Assembly: GCA_033064195.1 (NCBI GenBank)
Contig: JARBJD010000082.1
Location: forward strand, 186,001-250,000
Direction of reading: 5' to 3'
Length of the DNA stretch: 64,000 nt
Origin: Blattamonas nauphoetae
Taxonomy: Eukaryota; Preaxostyla; Oxymonadida
Shown in pieces: positions 50,885 to 61,561 of this stretch; the stretch's first letter is position 1; every line of letters begins with the position of its first letter. The notes below the pieces were generated by a model that was not told the DNA's origin, ran no database searches, and worked only from the letters and a program-made list of their open reading frames with translations. Made by a program: the position numbers and the translations under genes.

Positions 50885-52962
50885 ATGATGTTAAGGAAGC
50901 CTGTGAAAGAGACGAAAGAGTCCACAAAAGCAAAACAAACAGTTTGACAGTTTTGTTTTGATATCACCCTGATTTTTTGCAGAACTTTATCGAAGTGTTT
51001 CTATGTCAGATATGTGGAGAATGCAAACCACTCCGTCCAATGATGTTGAATAGCCTCCTCGTTCTAGCGACTGGTTTGTCTCGCCTTGTTTTCATGAACT
51101 CTCGTTGATGATTTTTACAGAGTCTGATTGGGCCCTCTCAACAATTCTTGAAGTGGAGTACATCAAACCTCTTGAGTCATATTGTTCAAAGACCAAACCC
51201 TCTGCAGTTCCAGTTTGATTCTTTTGTTGTCACCTTTTCTCAGGAATCTCTCCCGAAATTGATATTTCTAATTGGTATTCTCTTAACTATCTATCATTAT
51301 TATTGCGTTTTCGTGGTTGATGTGATCAGGGAAATCATCACAAGGAGAGTTGGATCGCATTTGTCGATCGTTCATTCCATCCATTTTTCTTGAGTGGATA
51401 TTCTCAAATTTGAATGAAAATGTACTCACTGAAGTTTGCTGTCTATCATCTTTCCTTCTTTTCGTTCCAGATCGGAGATTGTCTATTGTTGTGGACTTCC
51501 ACTCGTCGATCATCTTCCACCTTCCTCACCCACCACAATACCCAATATCTCGCATTTCTCGATCATTGTGCGAATAAGGAGTCATCTTCTCAACATTTGA
51601 AGATTCTCACCCAGTTGTGTTTCTCCCCCCATCCCGAAGTGTCGAGAATGACTCTCACCGCCATCAGCACTCGAAGCGACACTGATTCAGAAACATGTTC
51701 CTTCCTGCGAACACTCAAAGTGCCTTCTCGTTCGACTAACAGATCATGGGAGCGTGTCCCGTTCGTCGGACGTCTGTGTTCCACACTGGCCGCGCATGTT
51801 ACCAAAATGAAATCACTCCTCACCGAATCGTCGCCTTCGGATGGAACCATCTCTGCTCTCTCCACCACCCTTCCCTCCGAATCACCACTTCTCGACGGAA
51901 ACACTGTTCTGGATGTTATTTATGAAGGACTGTCACTACTCAACTCACTTCTCTTTGACATGGATAGCTCATTTCATAGCGTGTGTCTTTGTCTCTTCAC
52001 ATCTTTTCCAGATTCTGATCGGTTGTCACTTTGTTCCTTTTCTCAAATCAACCATCATCGCCTGCCTCGATCTCCTCGACCACGAGAGAAGTGAATCAAA
52101 TTGTCGACCTTCAGACAGAACTGCCCTGTTGATCAAAATTCTCAACAATTCGTGGGATTGTGCTGCCGACAGTCTCCATCCCTCTCACAAATCGCTCCAC
52201 CCAGTGGCCGAATCTTCCTTCTCCGATGTTCATCAGCTGTGCTCACTTTTAAAACGAACTTGCTGCCTCTCTACACCAAACAGTCAACATCTTCGAATGA
52301 TCATCAGTCTCACTTGTAATCTCCGTCACTTTGTTCCTCTCGTGCTGGAGGAGAATCTTGTTGAACGAGTGATGGACGCATCCAAGCCGATGACAGTTCC
52401 TACGACACATGGTGATTTCCACTTGAGACTCATCTGGATTGTCGTGAATCTGGTTGATGATCCAGAAGACATCACTGAAGACAAAGAAGAGCGAAAGAGA
52501 ATCCGAAAGTTGCAGTTGGACCAAGTGTTGAAACCAGCCAAGCAATATCTGCAGTTCATTCTTCAGCGAGAAGAGTTCATTTCGACAGATGGCAAGGTCG
52601 ATGAGGATCTGCCAAATCGAATCGCCAGTCTTTTGAATCAGACAATGCTACTCGAACGAGATATGTTCGAAGATGGTGAGATTGTGGAGACAGGAAGAGA
52701 GGAGTGGGAAGTGGGGTGGTTGGTGGAGAAGACAAACGAGAGAGAGTTGGTGGAGAAACTGACGAAGATCAGAAAGGACGATGAGAAAATGAAGAAGGAT
52801 GAGAAAGCGAGATGGAAGAAGAGAGTGGAGAGACAACGAGAAACAGGACATGAAGATGCGATGGAAGGATGGCTGATACGAAGGGACGACGAAACACAAT
52901 CAGAGATTGTGGAGTTCACTGAAAGAATAAGTAAGGAGAGTGGGATAAATGTGAGATTATGA
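50885..52962 (+). CDS. A2: seven-exon HEAT/ARM-like protein
   Basis: Exons: 50885-50941, 50983-51073, 51121-51212, 51244-51274, 51330-51433, 51471-51980 and 52012-52962. Introns are 41, 47, 31, 55, 37 and 31 nt, GT...AG. Exons 2-6 have exactly the lengths and phases of A1. Product 611 aa: NFIEVFLCQICGECKPLRPM, helical repeats, VFKSTIIACL-like LKSTIIACLDLLDHE, and a charged C-terminal coil (WLVEKTNERELVEKLTKIRK) ending GINVRL. This copy keeps the ancestral tail that A1 lost. Its start is about 100 bp from the TIR element and it is divergent from C7. Function unknown. Confidence 0.88.
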
Positions 52963-53754
52963 TTAGTATGAAAGAAAAGGAGAGGTTGAACACTTATTTC
53001 ACATTTCACGTCACCAATTGTTCGTTTTCACTCGCTTCTGAACGAACCAGAGGCAACACAGAGACGATCAGGTTCGAAGACTTGGATTGTAAAACGTGAT
53101 TGTGAAGTCTCAGCAACAGTTGGTTCAGATTCTCCACTGTCTTCCGCTCTCTCACACTTATCATACAGTGTCTTCCACGTGCTAATCGTGTGAGACCAGA
53201 GGCAGTTTGAGGAGGAACAGCGATAATAATGATGTGCGAAGTGGAATCAGAATGTGAGTGAAATGTGGGAGAGACATGCGAAATGAAGATGAAGTGAGAT
53301 GAAGAACAACAGCCAAGGGCAAAACATCATCTCACACAAAACCAGAAGAAGAAAGTCCTTTCTAACAATCATCGCAGATGCCGAGGAAGCGTTCGAAGGA
53401 GAGAAATGAAGAGTGAAGAGGATCAAAAGAAGACTAGTGAATGAATGGATTGTTGGTCAGATTGACGATTCCAAGGACGCCATAATCCACAAGTTCATCC
53501 TTTCTCGACAGCCGGTGTGTCTTCTGCTCCAAAATGAAGCAATATTGAAATGGAGATTGATTGAAGGAGAGAGATGGAAAGACATGCATCCTTCTTTAAT
53601 TCTGTGAAGGATGTGTTGAAGGATTTGAAGTGAGTGATTGAGAGAGAAGAAGAGTTTTACCGACGTCTTGAGAATAGTGGTGGAGTGATTGTTTCAGATC
53701 TGAAACGTGTGAAGTGAGTGTGAGATGAAGTGAGGGAGAGAGAAGTGAAGGATG
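52963..53754. other. no confident gene
   Basis: A 64-codon plus frame (53413-53607) is the longest; it has no recognised content. Convergent gap between A2 and gene J. Confidence 0.45.
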
Positions 53755-56700
53755 TCATGAGAGAGCGATGTGCTGTGCTTTCTGGGCCGACACCTTCCCA
53801 TCCATCGACAACAGTCGAGAAATGATCGAGTCCACTGATGGACGATCGTCAGGGCTCACAGACAGGCATTCCTCCATCAGATCTTTCATCTTCTCTCCGA
53901 TTCCTTCCATCGGCGGCAGAATCCCAATCGACAGGTTCCGATGAGAATTCACTCCATCCTGCTCGGCGAATGGAACAAGACCAGTCTCAATTTCCCACAA
54001 GACAAGGCCAAGCCGAAAAACCGACGCTTTCGTTCGGTCAATCACTTTCTGAACTGCTCCCTCGGTCTTAGTCCTTCCATCTTCTCTCTCTTCCTCTTCT
54101 TCTGGTGGTTGCCAACGAACATCATCACGATGCACTTCACTCTGACGAAGAGGATGAAGACGCACAATCTGACTTGGATGAGAGGGTGGTGGTTTCTGTT
54201 CAGTTTCATGAACTGACAAGTTGAGAGGAGTATCAGTTGTTTCACCATCTTCATGTTGGTTTGGATTGATTTCTTCATTCTGTTGGGTTGGTTGTTCTGT
54301 CAATGGTTCTGGATCAGTCGAGTCTGATTTCAGAATCAGATTCATCTGCTTCTCTCCACTCAACACAACTGAGTGCGATGTCAGCTCTGTCAGAATCGCT
54401 GAATACTCCCACATCTTCATCGCGTGTGATAGCCCTCGTGCAACCGACAACTGCGCCCATCGACGATCCACTCCAACCTTCAAAACATGAAGACGACGAT
54501 ACAGTGTCTCCGTCTTATCAACAACTTCCACAACTCCCTCTTTCTCTCCACAGCTCAGTCCACACACTCTGTTCTCAAATGCGATCTCTCGCTCTTCTTT
54601 CTCTTCCGATCTCTTCAGAGTTTCATTTTGCTCGTTCTCTGTCCAATGGCCGACGTTCAGTGTGTTCCCATTCAGCCCTCGAACAGAAGAGACATGAGCT
54701 GTGGGAGCGTTTGGATCTTCCTCAACTTCTTCATATTTCTCAACTTCCATCTCTTGGGCCGACATCAGAGGGTCTTTGTCTTCCTTTTGAACATTCTTCT
54801 TTCTCCTCCACACGCACATAACGATCAGCAGAATCAGGATGAGAAGAGCGACAGCAACGACGATGACCAGAGGAAGCCACCATTTTATGTTCTCTTTCAC
54901 TGATTGTGACAGTCTCTCAATTCTGTTCGGTTGGACGATGAATGTCGAATCAGTTCTTTGCTCTTCTCCGAAAACCAGTCGACCTCGCCATTCCAGTTCA
55001 GGTTTCAGCGAGCTGAGTGACGACGAGGGAAAAGTGAGTTTGATCGAAGTCTCGGTGAATGAAGTGGTTGCGTTTCTGTTGAGTGATTGTCGTGTCGTCG
55101 TGCCTTCTTTCTTGTCTTTCATCACTTCAAACACTTCGAGAAACAAGTCACATGGAATCAGAGTTGAACCTTTCACTTCAATTTCGAAGAGTTCCTTTTT
55201 CTTGTCGAACGATGTTGTCGAAGTGTTTGACAGAGTCGGGACGAATAGAGGAGAGAGTGACTTGGCATACTCGCCAGTCATTGTGCATCCATCACATGCC
55301 ATCCACAGATGATGATGGTCGAGAGTCCCATCTCCCCCAGTCAGGCTTCTCACCGCAATGGACCCATTTTCAGAGCACACAAGATTTCGGCGAAACGAGG
55401 GGAATGACTTGATTGGTGGAGTGTTGTCGTGGAAAAGAGTTGCTTCGATGGCAAGTGATCCTCCTTTCATGGCGACGACACCTTGAGCGAGAAGAGCCAT
55501 CTTGTTGTCCGAAATAGTTGTTGAACAGTCAATCAGTTGGAGGATTCCAGTTGTCCACGAACAAATATCTTCCGATTCGTTCTCGTTCCGTGTTGAGGAT
55601 GATTTTGATCCAGTGATCGATCCCTCTCGAAGAATGATTGTCGCTCGTGTTGCCGAGAGGAAGACGAATGAAGGGTCAGAAGATCTAATCGACACATCCA
55701 CATTTCGAAGCTCGAGGAATCCAGTTGCTTCAACAACAATCAACGCAGACAGAGAGTCCAGTGAGAACGATGAAGGAATGATCAGTGACGGTTCAGAACT
55801 CGTCCCATTTCGAATCACAACATGCATCCCTCCAACAATCCGAATCCCATTCTCCATCTTCACTAAATCAACAATCTCAATCGTCGGTCGAACAATCGAA
55901 AGTCCACACACAATCTTCCACACTTCCGATATCGAAGAGCACGCTCTCTCCAAACCTCCACAAAATGGACTTCCTTCCAATGACGACGAATCAGCGAAGA
56001 TGTTGAACGACGACGGTCGCTTTCCTGTCTCCCCTGAAACTGAACTCACAACCAAGATCTCTCCATCTTCCTCACACATCGGTTTGATTGATGTCACAAT
56101 GTATTCCGTCTCGAAGTCCAGTCCTCCTTCCCAGCCAATCTGAATCTCTTCGGACATTCCTTTCGTCGATGACGAGAAACGGACGATCACCAACAGTGTC
56201 AAGTTCAGTGTCACGTTGTATTCGGTCGAGGGAACAAGATCACTCCCTGTCACTTCCACAACACAGCTCGTGTTCAAATCGTTTGCGAAAGAGAACGCTA
56301 TCGCGTGAAGAGTGGGAGGATTTGGAACAGAAATCACAATTCCACTGTTCACAACAAAGTTTGTTGATTCTCCGTCTTGCTGGAGTGAGTATTCTTTCCC
56401 AAAAGCGAGTGTGGATGTGCCTTCATCCTTCCCAACCTGAAACTCAAGTGAACAGTGCGTATCATTCTCAACTGGGATTGGAGAGAGAGGAAGCCATTCG
56501 TGAGAGCCGTTGCTGAGACAGAGAGACACTTGAGTGGATGTCAACAAACGGCCAGTCAAAACGAGTGTCAACTGAGTTCGATCTTTGCTGAGAAGTCGGA
56601 TGACACAAGCTTCGATGCGAGCTGGTTCTTTTGGGGTGGTGAACATGATACTTCGAGAGAGTTCAATTTTGATGTCATCGCATTCTGAGATTCGATCTAC

Positions 56701-58974
56701 ACTCGTCACTTCGTATTCTGTGTCAGATTCCAATCGTCCTTCAGCTGTCAACGGATAGAGAAGAGCACTTCCCTGCAACGTCCGTGAGTTCACCCACGTC
56801 AGTGAAATCTCATTCTCTTCTCCGTCCTGCCCTTTCTTCGCTTTCATCACATAATCGCTTTCCTCCAAACACCATCCATTGACGACGACGAGACTGGTGT
56901 TGGCATCGATGAGTGAGCATTCACAGTTCAGGATGGTTGGAGGAGGGAAGAGTGAAGAACTGACTGAGTGGTTGAGAATGGTGTAATCTGCCTTCGGCAG
57001 GATTCCATTTGAACCAGACGAGACAACTGCTGTTCCTGTTTGGCTCGGCTCTGTTTCTGTTCCGAACACGACATGGACGAGGCGAGGCACAATCAGTCCA
57101 TCCAGCAGAATCCCCATCGTTCCTCCAATCGCTGTCGATGCTGTCACAGTCACAGTGGCAAGCATTCGCTCCTCATCGAACTGGATGTCAATGTCGGAGA
57201 TTGTTAGTGTTGATGTGAGTTGTGGGATGAAATTGTCATTGGACATATCACCATAGTTGAAGTACAAGTTGGGCGAGCCAGACGTGGATTCGCAGAACTT
57301 GAACATGTCAGAAGTGATGTCAGAGGCTGAAATGTCCAGAAAGAAGACATCACGCCCGTTGGAATGACCCGTTGATGAACATTCACGGAATTGGACGAAG
57401 TTAAACTCGATTGTTGCTGTGAAGTGGATGCCCACAGCCCCGCTGTAGTATTGGGCCGAGCATAGAACGAAGGCACAGTTGGAGAGGATGCTGTGCGTGT
57501 CTGTGTAGAGAGTGAGGGCTCCATCGTACCGAGCTTCGCCCTCCTCAAAGAAGCAGTCATGGATCGTGACAGACGGAGTGTAAACCAGAAACACACATCC
57601 TGCAAAATTGCTTCCTGTTCCAATCGACTTGCATTGAGAGAAGGAAGATCGATTGAGGTGAAAATACTGTGCTGTGGCTATTCTTCCAAACATACAGATT
57701 GCTCCTCCATCATCATCAGGTGAGAGGCACTGGCATCTCTGGAAGAAGCATTCACAGATTGAGAGAGAGGCAGGTGCATAGTCCAGTTTCAACGCGGCTC
57801 CTTCAGATCCCTCATCAATCACAACCATGTCTTTGAAAGTGCAGAGCGAGTACGAGACGAGAGTCGCTGTGCATGAGGTGGTGAAGAGTTGGCGACCGAT
57901 GATCGACGATGTGATGTTCGCGTTGATGAACGAAGGATCGGTGTTCCCTTCGCGTCTGCAGTCGCTGAACGACGTGTTCACACATCTCACGTTCCCTCCC
58001 AAGTTCCCATCCATCATTGCCGTTCCGCTGTTGTGGTTCGTGCTCTGACTAATCGAGCATCCAATCACTCTCTGGGTCACTTCTCCTCCAAACAGCTTGC
58101 TGCGCTTTCTTTCGACCATTCTGCTCGTCACATTCTTCAACTCACCTCCAATCAGTGTTGTCTCCATTGGTAGTGAGTGCATAACTTCGGGTAGGGGATG
58201 TTTATCTGAGAGGCCAAACGAGAAGAGAGGGCCAGTTCCTGCTGAGAACGACGTCGAGTCGAATACGAGTCCCATTCCGACAATTGAGATGCCAGATTCA
58301 GTTTCTGACAATGCTTTATTTAAATCTGAGTTGCGGGTTGATCGTAGTTGGGTTGGTGGGTGGAAAAGTCCGACGAGAGTTGGAAGAGTGGATGTTTTAG
58401 AGTGGTGAGTCACACCGATAAGGGAAATGGACGAGCCTGACTGGAATGCTTCAGAGTCGAACATCCTGATCATGAATGGCGAGGAAAGCCCGTTTGATGC
58501 GATTGAACTTGACGAAAACTTAACTTGAGAGCCCGAGATCGAACAGAGTCCATTTCTTCCCGAGTTGCAGTGAACATGGACACTTTTCAAGGAAAATGTG
58601 CTATTTGAGACATCGAACAAAAAAATCGATGTAGTAGCTCCTTCATTGTCTTGTTGTTCCGATGTTGGGTTTTGACAGTTGGATGAATCGTGATTTCGTG
58701 ATGAGAGACGATGTTCAGAGTAGTGATTCAAGTCATGATGGAACAATAAGGATGTATTATTGCCAATCAACGACAATTCTTCGGATCTTATCTGGATCGT
58801 CGACGAGACTGTGAGGTCATTCTGGAGATGAATAATATCCGATCCCGGAATTCTATTGTCGAATGTCCTGTTGTGACTCTGGCTCAAATAGCTTGATAAT
58901 GATGATAAAGAATCACGTATTTGACTTTGTGTGGAGTGGAGGGCTTGGATAACGACGATGACGTGAATCATCAT
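53755..58974 (-). CDS. J: beta-helix receptor-like membrane pseudokinase, 1739 aa
   Basis: ATG at 58974, TGA at 53755, one uninterrupted frame. A short hydrophobic N-terminus (MMIHVIVVIQAL) suggests a signal peptide. The ectodomain (about 30-1340) has beta-helix rungs (ALKLDYAPASLSICECFFQR, AVGIHFTATIEFNFVQFREC), a central part with repeated Ser/Thr-rich modules (TLVLTGRLLTSTQVSLCLSN), and a second rung region. TM about 1365-1389 (WWLPLVIVVAVALLILILLI), then basic WRRKKN and an acidic segment. The C-terminal part has kinase C-lobe signatures (FRLGLVLWEIETGLVPF, ECLSVSPDDRPSVDSIISRL, about 1650-1720) but no recognisable VAIK Lys, HRD or DFG, hence a pseudokinase. A cell-surface sensing or adhesion role is inferred. 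Confidence 0.88.
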   Translation of the reverse strand: MMIHVIVVIQALHSTQSQIRDSLSSLSSYLSQSHNRTFDNRIPGSDIIHLQNDLTVSSTIQIRSEELSLIGNNTSLLFHHDLNHYSEHRLSSRNHDSSNCQNPTSEQQDNEGATTSIFLFDVSNSTFSLKSVHVHCNSGRNGLCSISGSQVKFSSSSIASNGLSSPFMIRMFDSEAFQSGSSISLIGVTHHSKTSTLPTLVGLFHPPTQLRSTRNSDLNKALSETESGISIVGMGLVFDSTSFSAGTGPLFSFGLSDKHPLPEVMHSLPMETTLIGGELKNVTSRMVERKRSKLFGGEVTQRVIGCSISQSTNHNSGTAMMDGNLGGNVRCVNTSFSDCRREGNTDPSFINANITSSIIGRQLFTTSCTATLVSYSLCTFKDMVVIDEGSEGAALKLDYAPASLSICECFFQRCQCLSPDDDGGAICMFGRIATAQYFHLNRSSFSQCKSIGTGSNFAGCVFLVYTPSVTIHDCFFEEGEARYDGALTLYTDTHSILSNCAFVLCSAQYYSGAVGIHFTATIEFNFVQFRECSSTGHSNGRDVFFLDISASDITSDMFKFCESTSGSPNLYFNYGDMSNDNFIPQLTSTLTISDIDIQFDEERMLATVTVTASTAIGGTMGILLDGLIVPRLVHVVFGTETEPSQTGTAVVSSGSNGILPKADYTILNHSVSSSLFPPPTILNCECSLIDANTSLVVVNGWCLEESDYVMKAKKGQDGEENEISLTWVNSRTLQGSALLYPLTAEGRLESDTEYEVTSVDRISECDDIKIELSRSIMFTTPKEPARIEACVIRLLSKDRTQLTLVLTGRLLTSTQVSLCLSNGSHEWLPLSPIPVENDTHCSLEFQVGKDEGTSTLAFGKEYSLQQDGESTNFVVNSGIVISVPNPPTLHAIAFSFANDLNTSCVVEVTGSDLVPSTEYNVTLNLTLLVIVRFSSSTKGMSEEIQIGWEGGLDFETEYIVTSIKPMCEEDGEILVVSSVSGETGKRPSSFNIFADSSSLEGSPFCGGLERACSSISEVWKIVCGLSIVRPTIEIVDLVKMENGIRIVGGMHVVIRNGTSSEPSLIIPSSFSLDSLSALIVVEATGFLELRNVDVSIRSSDPSFVFLSATRATIILREGSITGSKSSSTRNENESEDICSWTTGILQLIDCSTTISDNKMALLAQGVVAMKGGSLAIEATLFHDNTPPIKSFPSFRRNLVCSENGSIAVRSLTGGDGTLDHHHLWMACDGCTMTGEYAKSLSPLFVPTLSNTSTTSFDKKKELFEIEVKGSTLIPCDLFLEVFEVMKDKKEGTTTRQSLNRNATTSFTETSIKLTFPSSSLSSLKPELEWRGRLVFGEEQRTDSTFIVQPNRIERLSQSVKENIKWWLPLVIVVAVALLILILLIVMCVWRRKKNVQKEDKDPLMSAQEMEVEKYEEVEEDPNAPTAHVSSVRGLNGNTLNVGHWTENEQNETLKRSEEKEEREIAFENRVCGLSCGEKEGVVEVVDKTETLYRRLHVLKVGVDRRWAQLSVARGLSHAMKMWEYSAILTELTSHSVVLSGEKQMNLILKSDSTDPEPLTEQPTQQNEEINPNQHEDGETTDTPLNLSVHETEQKPPPSHPSQIVRLHPLRQSEVHRDDVRWQPPEEEEEREDGRTKTEGAVQKVIDRTKASVFRLGLVLWEIETGLVPFAEQDGVNSHRNLSIGILPPMEGIGEKMKDLMEECLSVSPDDRPSVDSIISRLLSMDGKVSAQKAQHIALS

Positions 58975-60290
58975 CAGGTCCAGCTTCGCACTCTTTCCGG
59001 TAGCCCGTCATCATATTTTCCCTGAATCCACTGTGGTGAAACTGGGATATCGACGAACTCCGTCATGACGTGCTGTCTAAACTTTAAGATGGAACTTATT
59101 CTGGAGAGCTTCGTTAGCAATTATACCGGAATTATGGAGAATCATCATTCTGGAAATGGAGTGCAAACGATGAGTAATCAACAGAGAGAAATGATTGTCC
59201 GTTGTCTTCATTGTGATCTTCGAACAAGTTCGAAAGAGAATTTAGGAGTTCAGAAGGTCCATCTTTCTGTTGAAGACAACGAAGGAACTTCTAAAGCAAA
59301 AAGTAGTGAAAGGTCTGTGGTCTCTTTGATGAAGAGTAAAATGACTTAGGAAGATGTGAAAGGGTGATTACTGCTTTATTCATCCTTTCGGACAGGAATC
59401 GTTCGTCCAACCATCTGCGGCTCCGACACAACTTGGGCGATTCTAAATGAAAGGTCGCCTCCGTTTTATCTCCATCCCCACTCTATATATCGTAAAGAAA
59501 ACAGCAGAGTTCACATAAACATCCTCTCTCTCCCCGTTTAAGGTTTGAATTACCAGATTTTCCCATTTTCACTCACTTTTTTCCAGATTCCAAGTTCAGG
59601 TGACTCCTTCTTCATCACACGGTATTCATTTGTCAGATTCGTGATTGAACCGACCTAATACCGTGCATTACATGTGATTCTCCTGGTTTGTGTCATATAT
59701 TTCGTTCACACTGACAGACACTCAGCACTTTTTTGAGGCGAGACAGATTGTTTCTCACAGCCAGAAGACAATCTGTACACTTGCACTGTGTGATATTTTC
59801 TCCAGTTTTCACTCGCGATCGGAACTTTTTTCACAAATTTCTCGTCTTATAGATCACAAACGGGCACTGACTCTTTGTTCGCCCTACTCTTCCTCTAATT
59901 CCCATCAAATACCGTTTTGAATCAAGAGATACCTCAAAGCACCTCTGTTAGACATGTTCCGCCAATCTTGAAGACTAAATTCATCATGATTGTTGATTTT
60001 GCCATTCAGAACTTTTCGTGTCTTTTTCTACAATAGATGTCTTTGTGTTGGTTCTCTCACACAGAATGAGCGTTTTATGTAGTTTTCCATCGTTTCTCTG
60101 TTTTCGAACAGATTCTGTGACAAAAAGTGTGCACTATTGTCTTCAACAAAAAAGGACGATATCGAACGCGATCGAACTTAAAATTCAATAATTTCCCTAT
60201 TTCTTGTCTACTGAAATAAAGAACGGTAATTGGGCAAAAAATGAATTTTTGGGACGCACATTAGTGTTTTGCGACCTTTCAAAGAGAATC
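58975..60290. other. no confident gene; upstream region of J
   Basis: A 94-codon plus frame (59065-59349) and a 76-codon frame (59690-59920) have no recognisable content. The stretch probably holds the promoter of J, but no motif can be named. Confidence 0.45.
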
Positions 60291-60292
60291 GC

Positions 60293-60760
60293 CCACTTCA
60301 ACTGATTCAATCTCAACTGGATCGTCCTCCCAGAAGATGAACACAGCGAATCGGAATGGAACTGGGATGTCGGTGAAGAAGACTTACTGTGTCTTTCCAT
60401 CTTGCGACAGTTTCAAAGTTCTCCTTCCTTCTCGTCCATCTGCCTCCAACACCACTCGCTGTCCATCAGCCATTGACTTGCACGCTTCTCCTTTATTCCA
60501 CACTGTCCATCTTGTCCGTGAGTCCGTCAACCAATGAAGAATCGCATTTCCCAACGACTTCACCAGAATGCAACCAGAACTCACTTGTCTTCCTCCCCTC
60601 TCCTCGTCCTTCGTCGGTGATGGAATTGCAGAAGTGGAGAGAAATGAAGAAGGGACCGAGCTGATCGCCCAGCAGCTTTCGCTCGTCCAGTTCTCCATCT
60701 CCTGCCAACCATCCATCCCCCATCGACAACCCGTCAACGAACAAACACAGAATCAGATTT
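60293..60760 (-). pseudogene. SPRY-like domain fragment
   Basis: The minus strand reads QRVVLEADGREGRRTLKLSQ near 60450-60410, almost the same as gene G (QRVVIEADGREGKRTLKLSQ). Past a stop after DGKTQ, another frame gives VFFTDIPVPFRFAVFIWEDD. Upstream pieces LGDQLGPFFISLHFCNSI (about 60660) and HWLTDSRTRWTVWNKGEACK (about 60510) lie in different frames. It is a truncated, frame-broken copy of the G C-terminal domain without the coiled coil. Confidence 0.7.
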
Positions 60761-60792
60761 GACCACCAAACTCGTAGCTGTCCTCGGAGAAG

Positions 60793-61474
60793 ATGTTCGC
60801 GACTGGTCTTCTCGTCCGCTTCCAACAATACCCGCTTCCGCACGATTCGGCTGTCTCGTCGTATCTTTCGTCGGCGGATGTGGCGAAGAAGGAGGCACAG
60901 AGGATCACCGACCAGCTGTCACACTTCATCTTGGAGAAAGGGGAGAAAGAGACACCAGAATCGGCAGAAAAGAAGCCAGTCCAGTTGGCACCGAATCCAC
61001 CTCTCTCACGTGAGTTGGAGAAGGAGGAGGAACAGGAGCAGAACGAGGACACATCAGAGCAAGAGGATAACAGCGAGTCGAATCAGCTGGAAGGAGATGA
61101 GGAGAAGGCAGCAGAGGAGGAAGGGAAGGAGAACCAACCACCGAAAGAGCTGGAGAAAGACACACACCTACCGACGGAATCAGAGAAAGAGAAAGACCAC
61201 CAGAAACAAGACAGAGCCGTTCCCGCCACCTCAAGCACACAAACTCCTGCAGCAGCACCGACGACAACAGCAACAAGCTTCAAAAACCCGTACCGCTCCC
61301 ACCACCCGCCGAAAGTGACGGCGGAGCGAGTGATGAAGCAGTACATCCAAAACAACTCGACGGTCATCTCGACAGTCGAGTCGATCGCGTCGATCAGAGA
61401 AGACCATCCGGTCGGGAACAGTCTGTTCCTGTTTGTGAACGATCCGTCGGGGCAGTATGTGTGGAAGGAGGGGG
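60793..61474 (+). CDS. L: acidic unknown protein, 3' part spliced or lost
   Basis: ATG at 60793. The N-terminus is compact (MFATGLLVRFQQYPLPHDSA, DVAKKEAQRITDQLSHFILE), then comes a 100-residue Glu/Gln/Lys-rich low-complexity linker, then a conserved-looking end (VMKQYIQNNSTVISTVESIA, GNSLFLFVNDPSGQYVWKEG). At 61475 a strong donor, GTAAGT, interrupts the frame, which otherwise ends after 12 more codons inside a tandem repeat. I infer an intron starting at 61475; the next exon was not found, and downstream DNA belongs to beta-helix gene K. Family not recognised. The coding part is GC-richer than its surroundings. Confidence 0.55.
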
Positions 61475-61478
61475 GTAA

Positions 61479-61561
61479 GTCTAGACTCAGATCTGAAAAA
61501 GTCTAGACGCAGATCTGCAGATCGGTCTAGGCGCAGATCTGACAGTCTACACGCAGATCTC
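61479..61561. repeat. four-copy tandem repeat, GTCTAGRCGCAGATCTG
   Basis: Copies begin at about 61479, 61501, 61525 and 61545, spaced 20-24 bp apart. Each contains AGATCT, and most contain CTAG. It lies immediately after the splice donor of L and before gene K. Confidence 0.8.
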
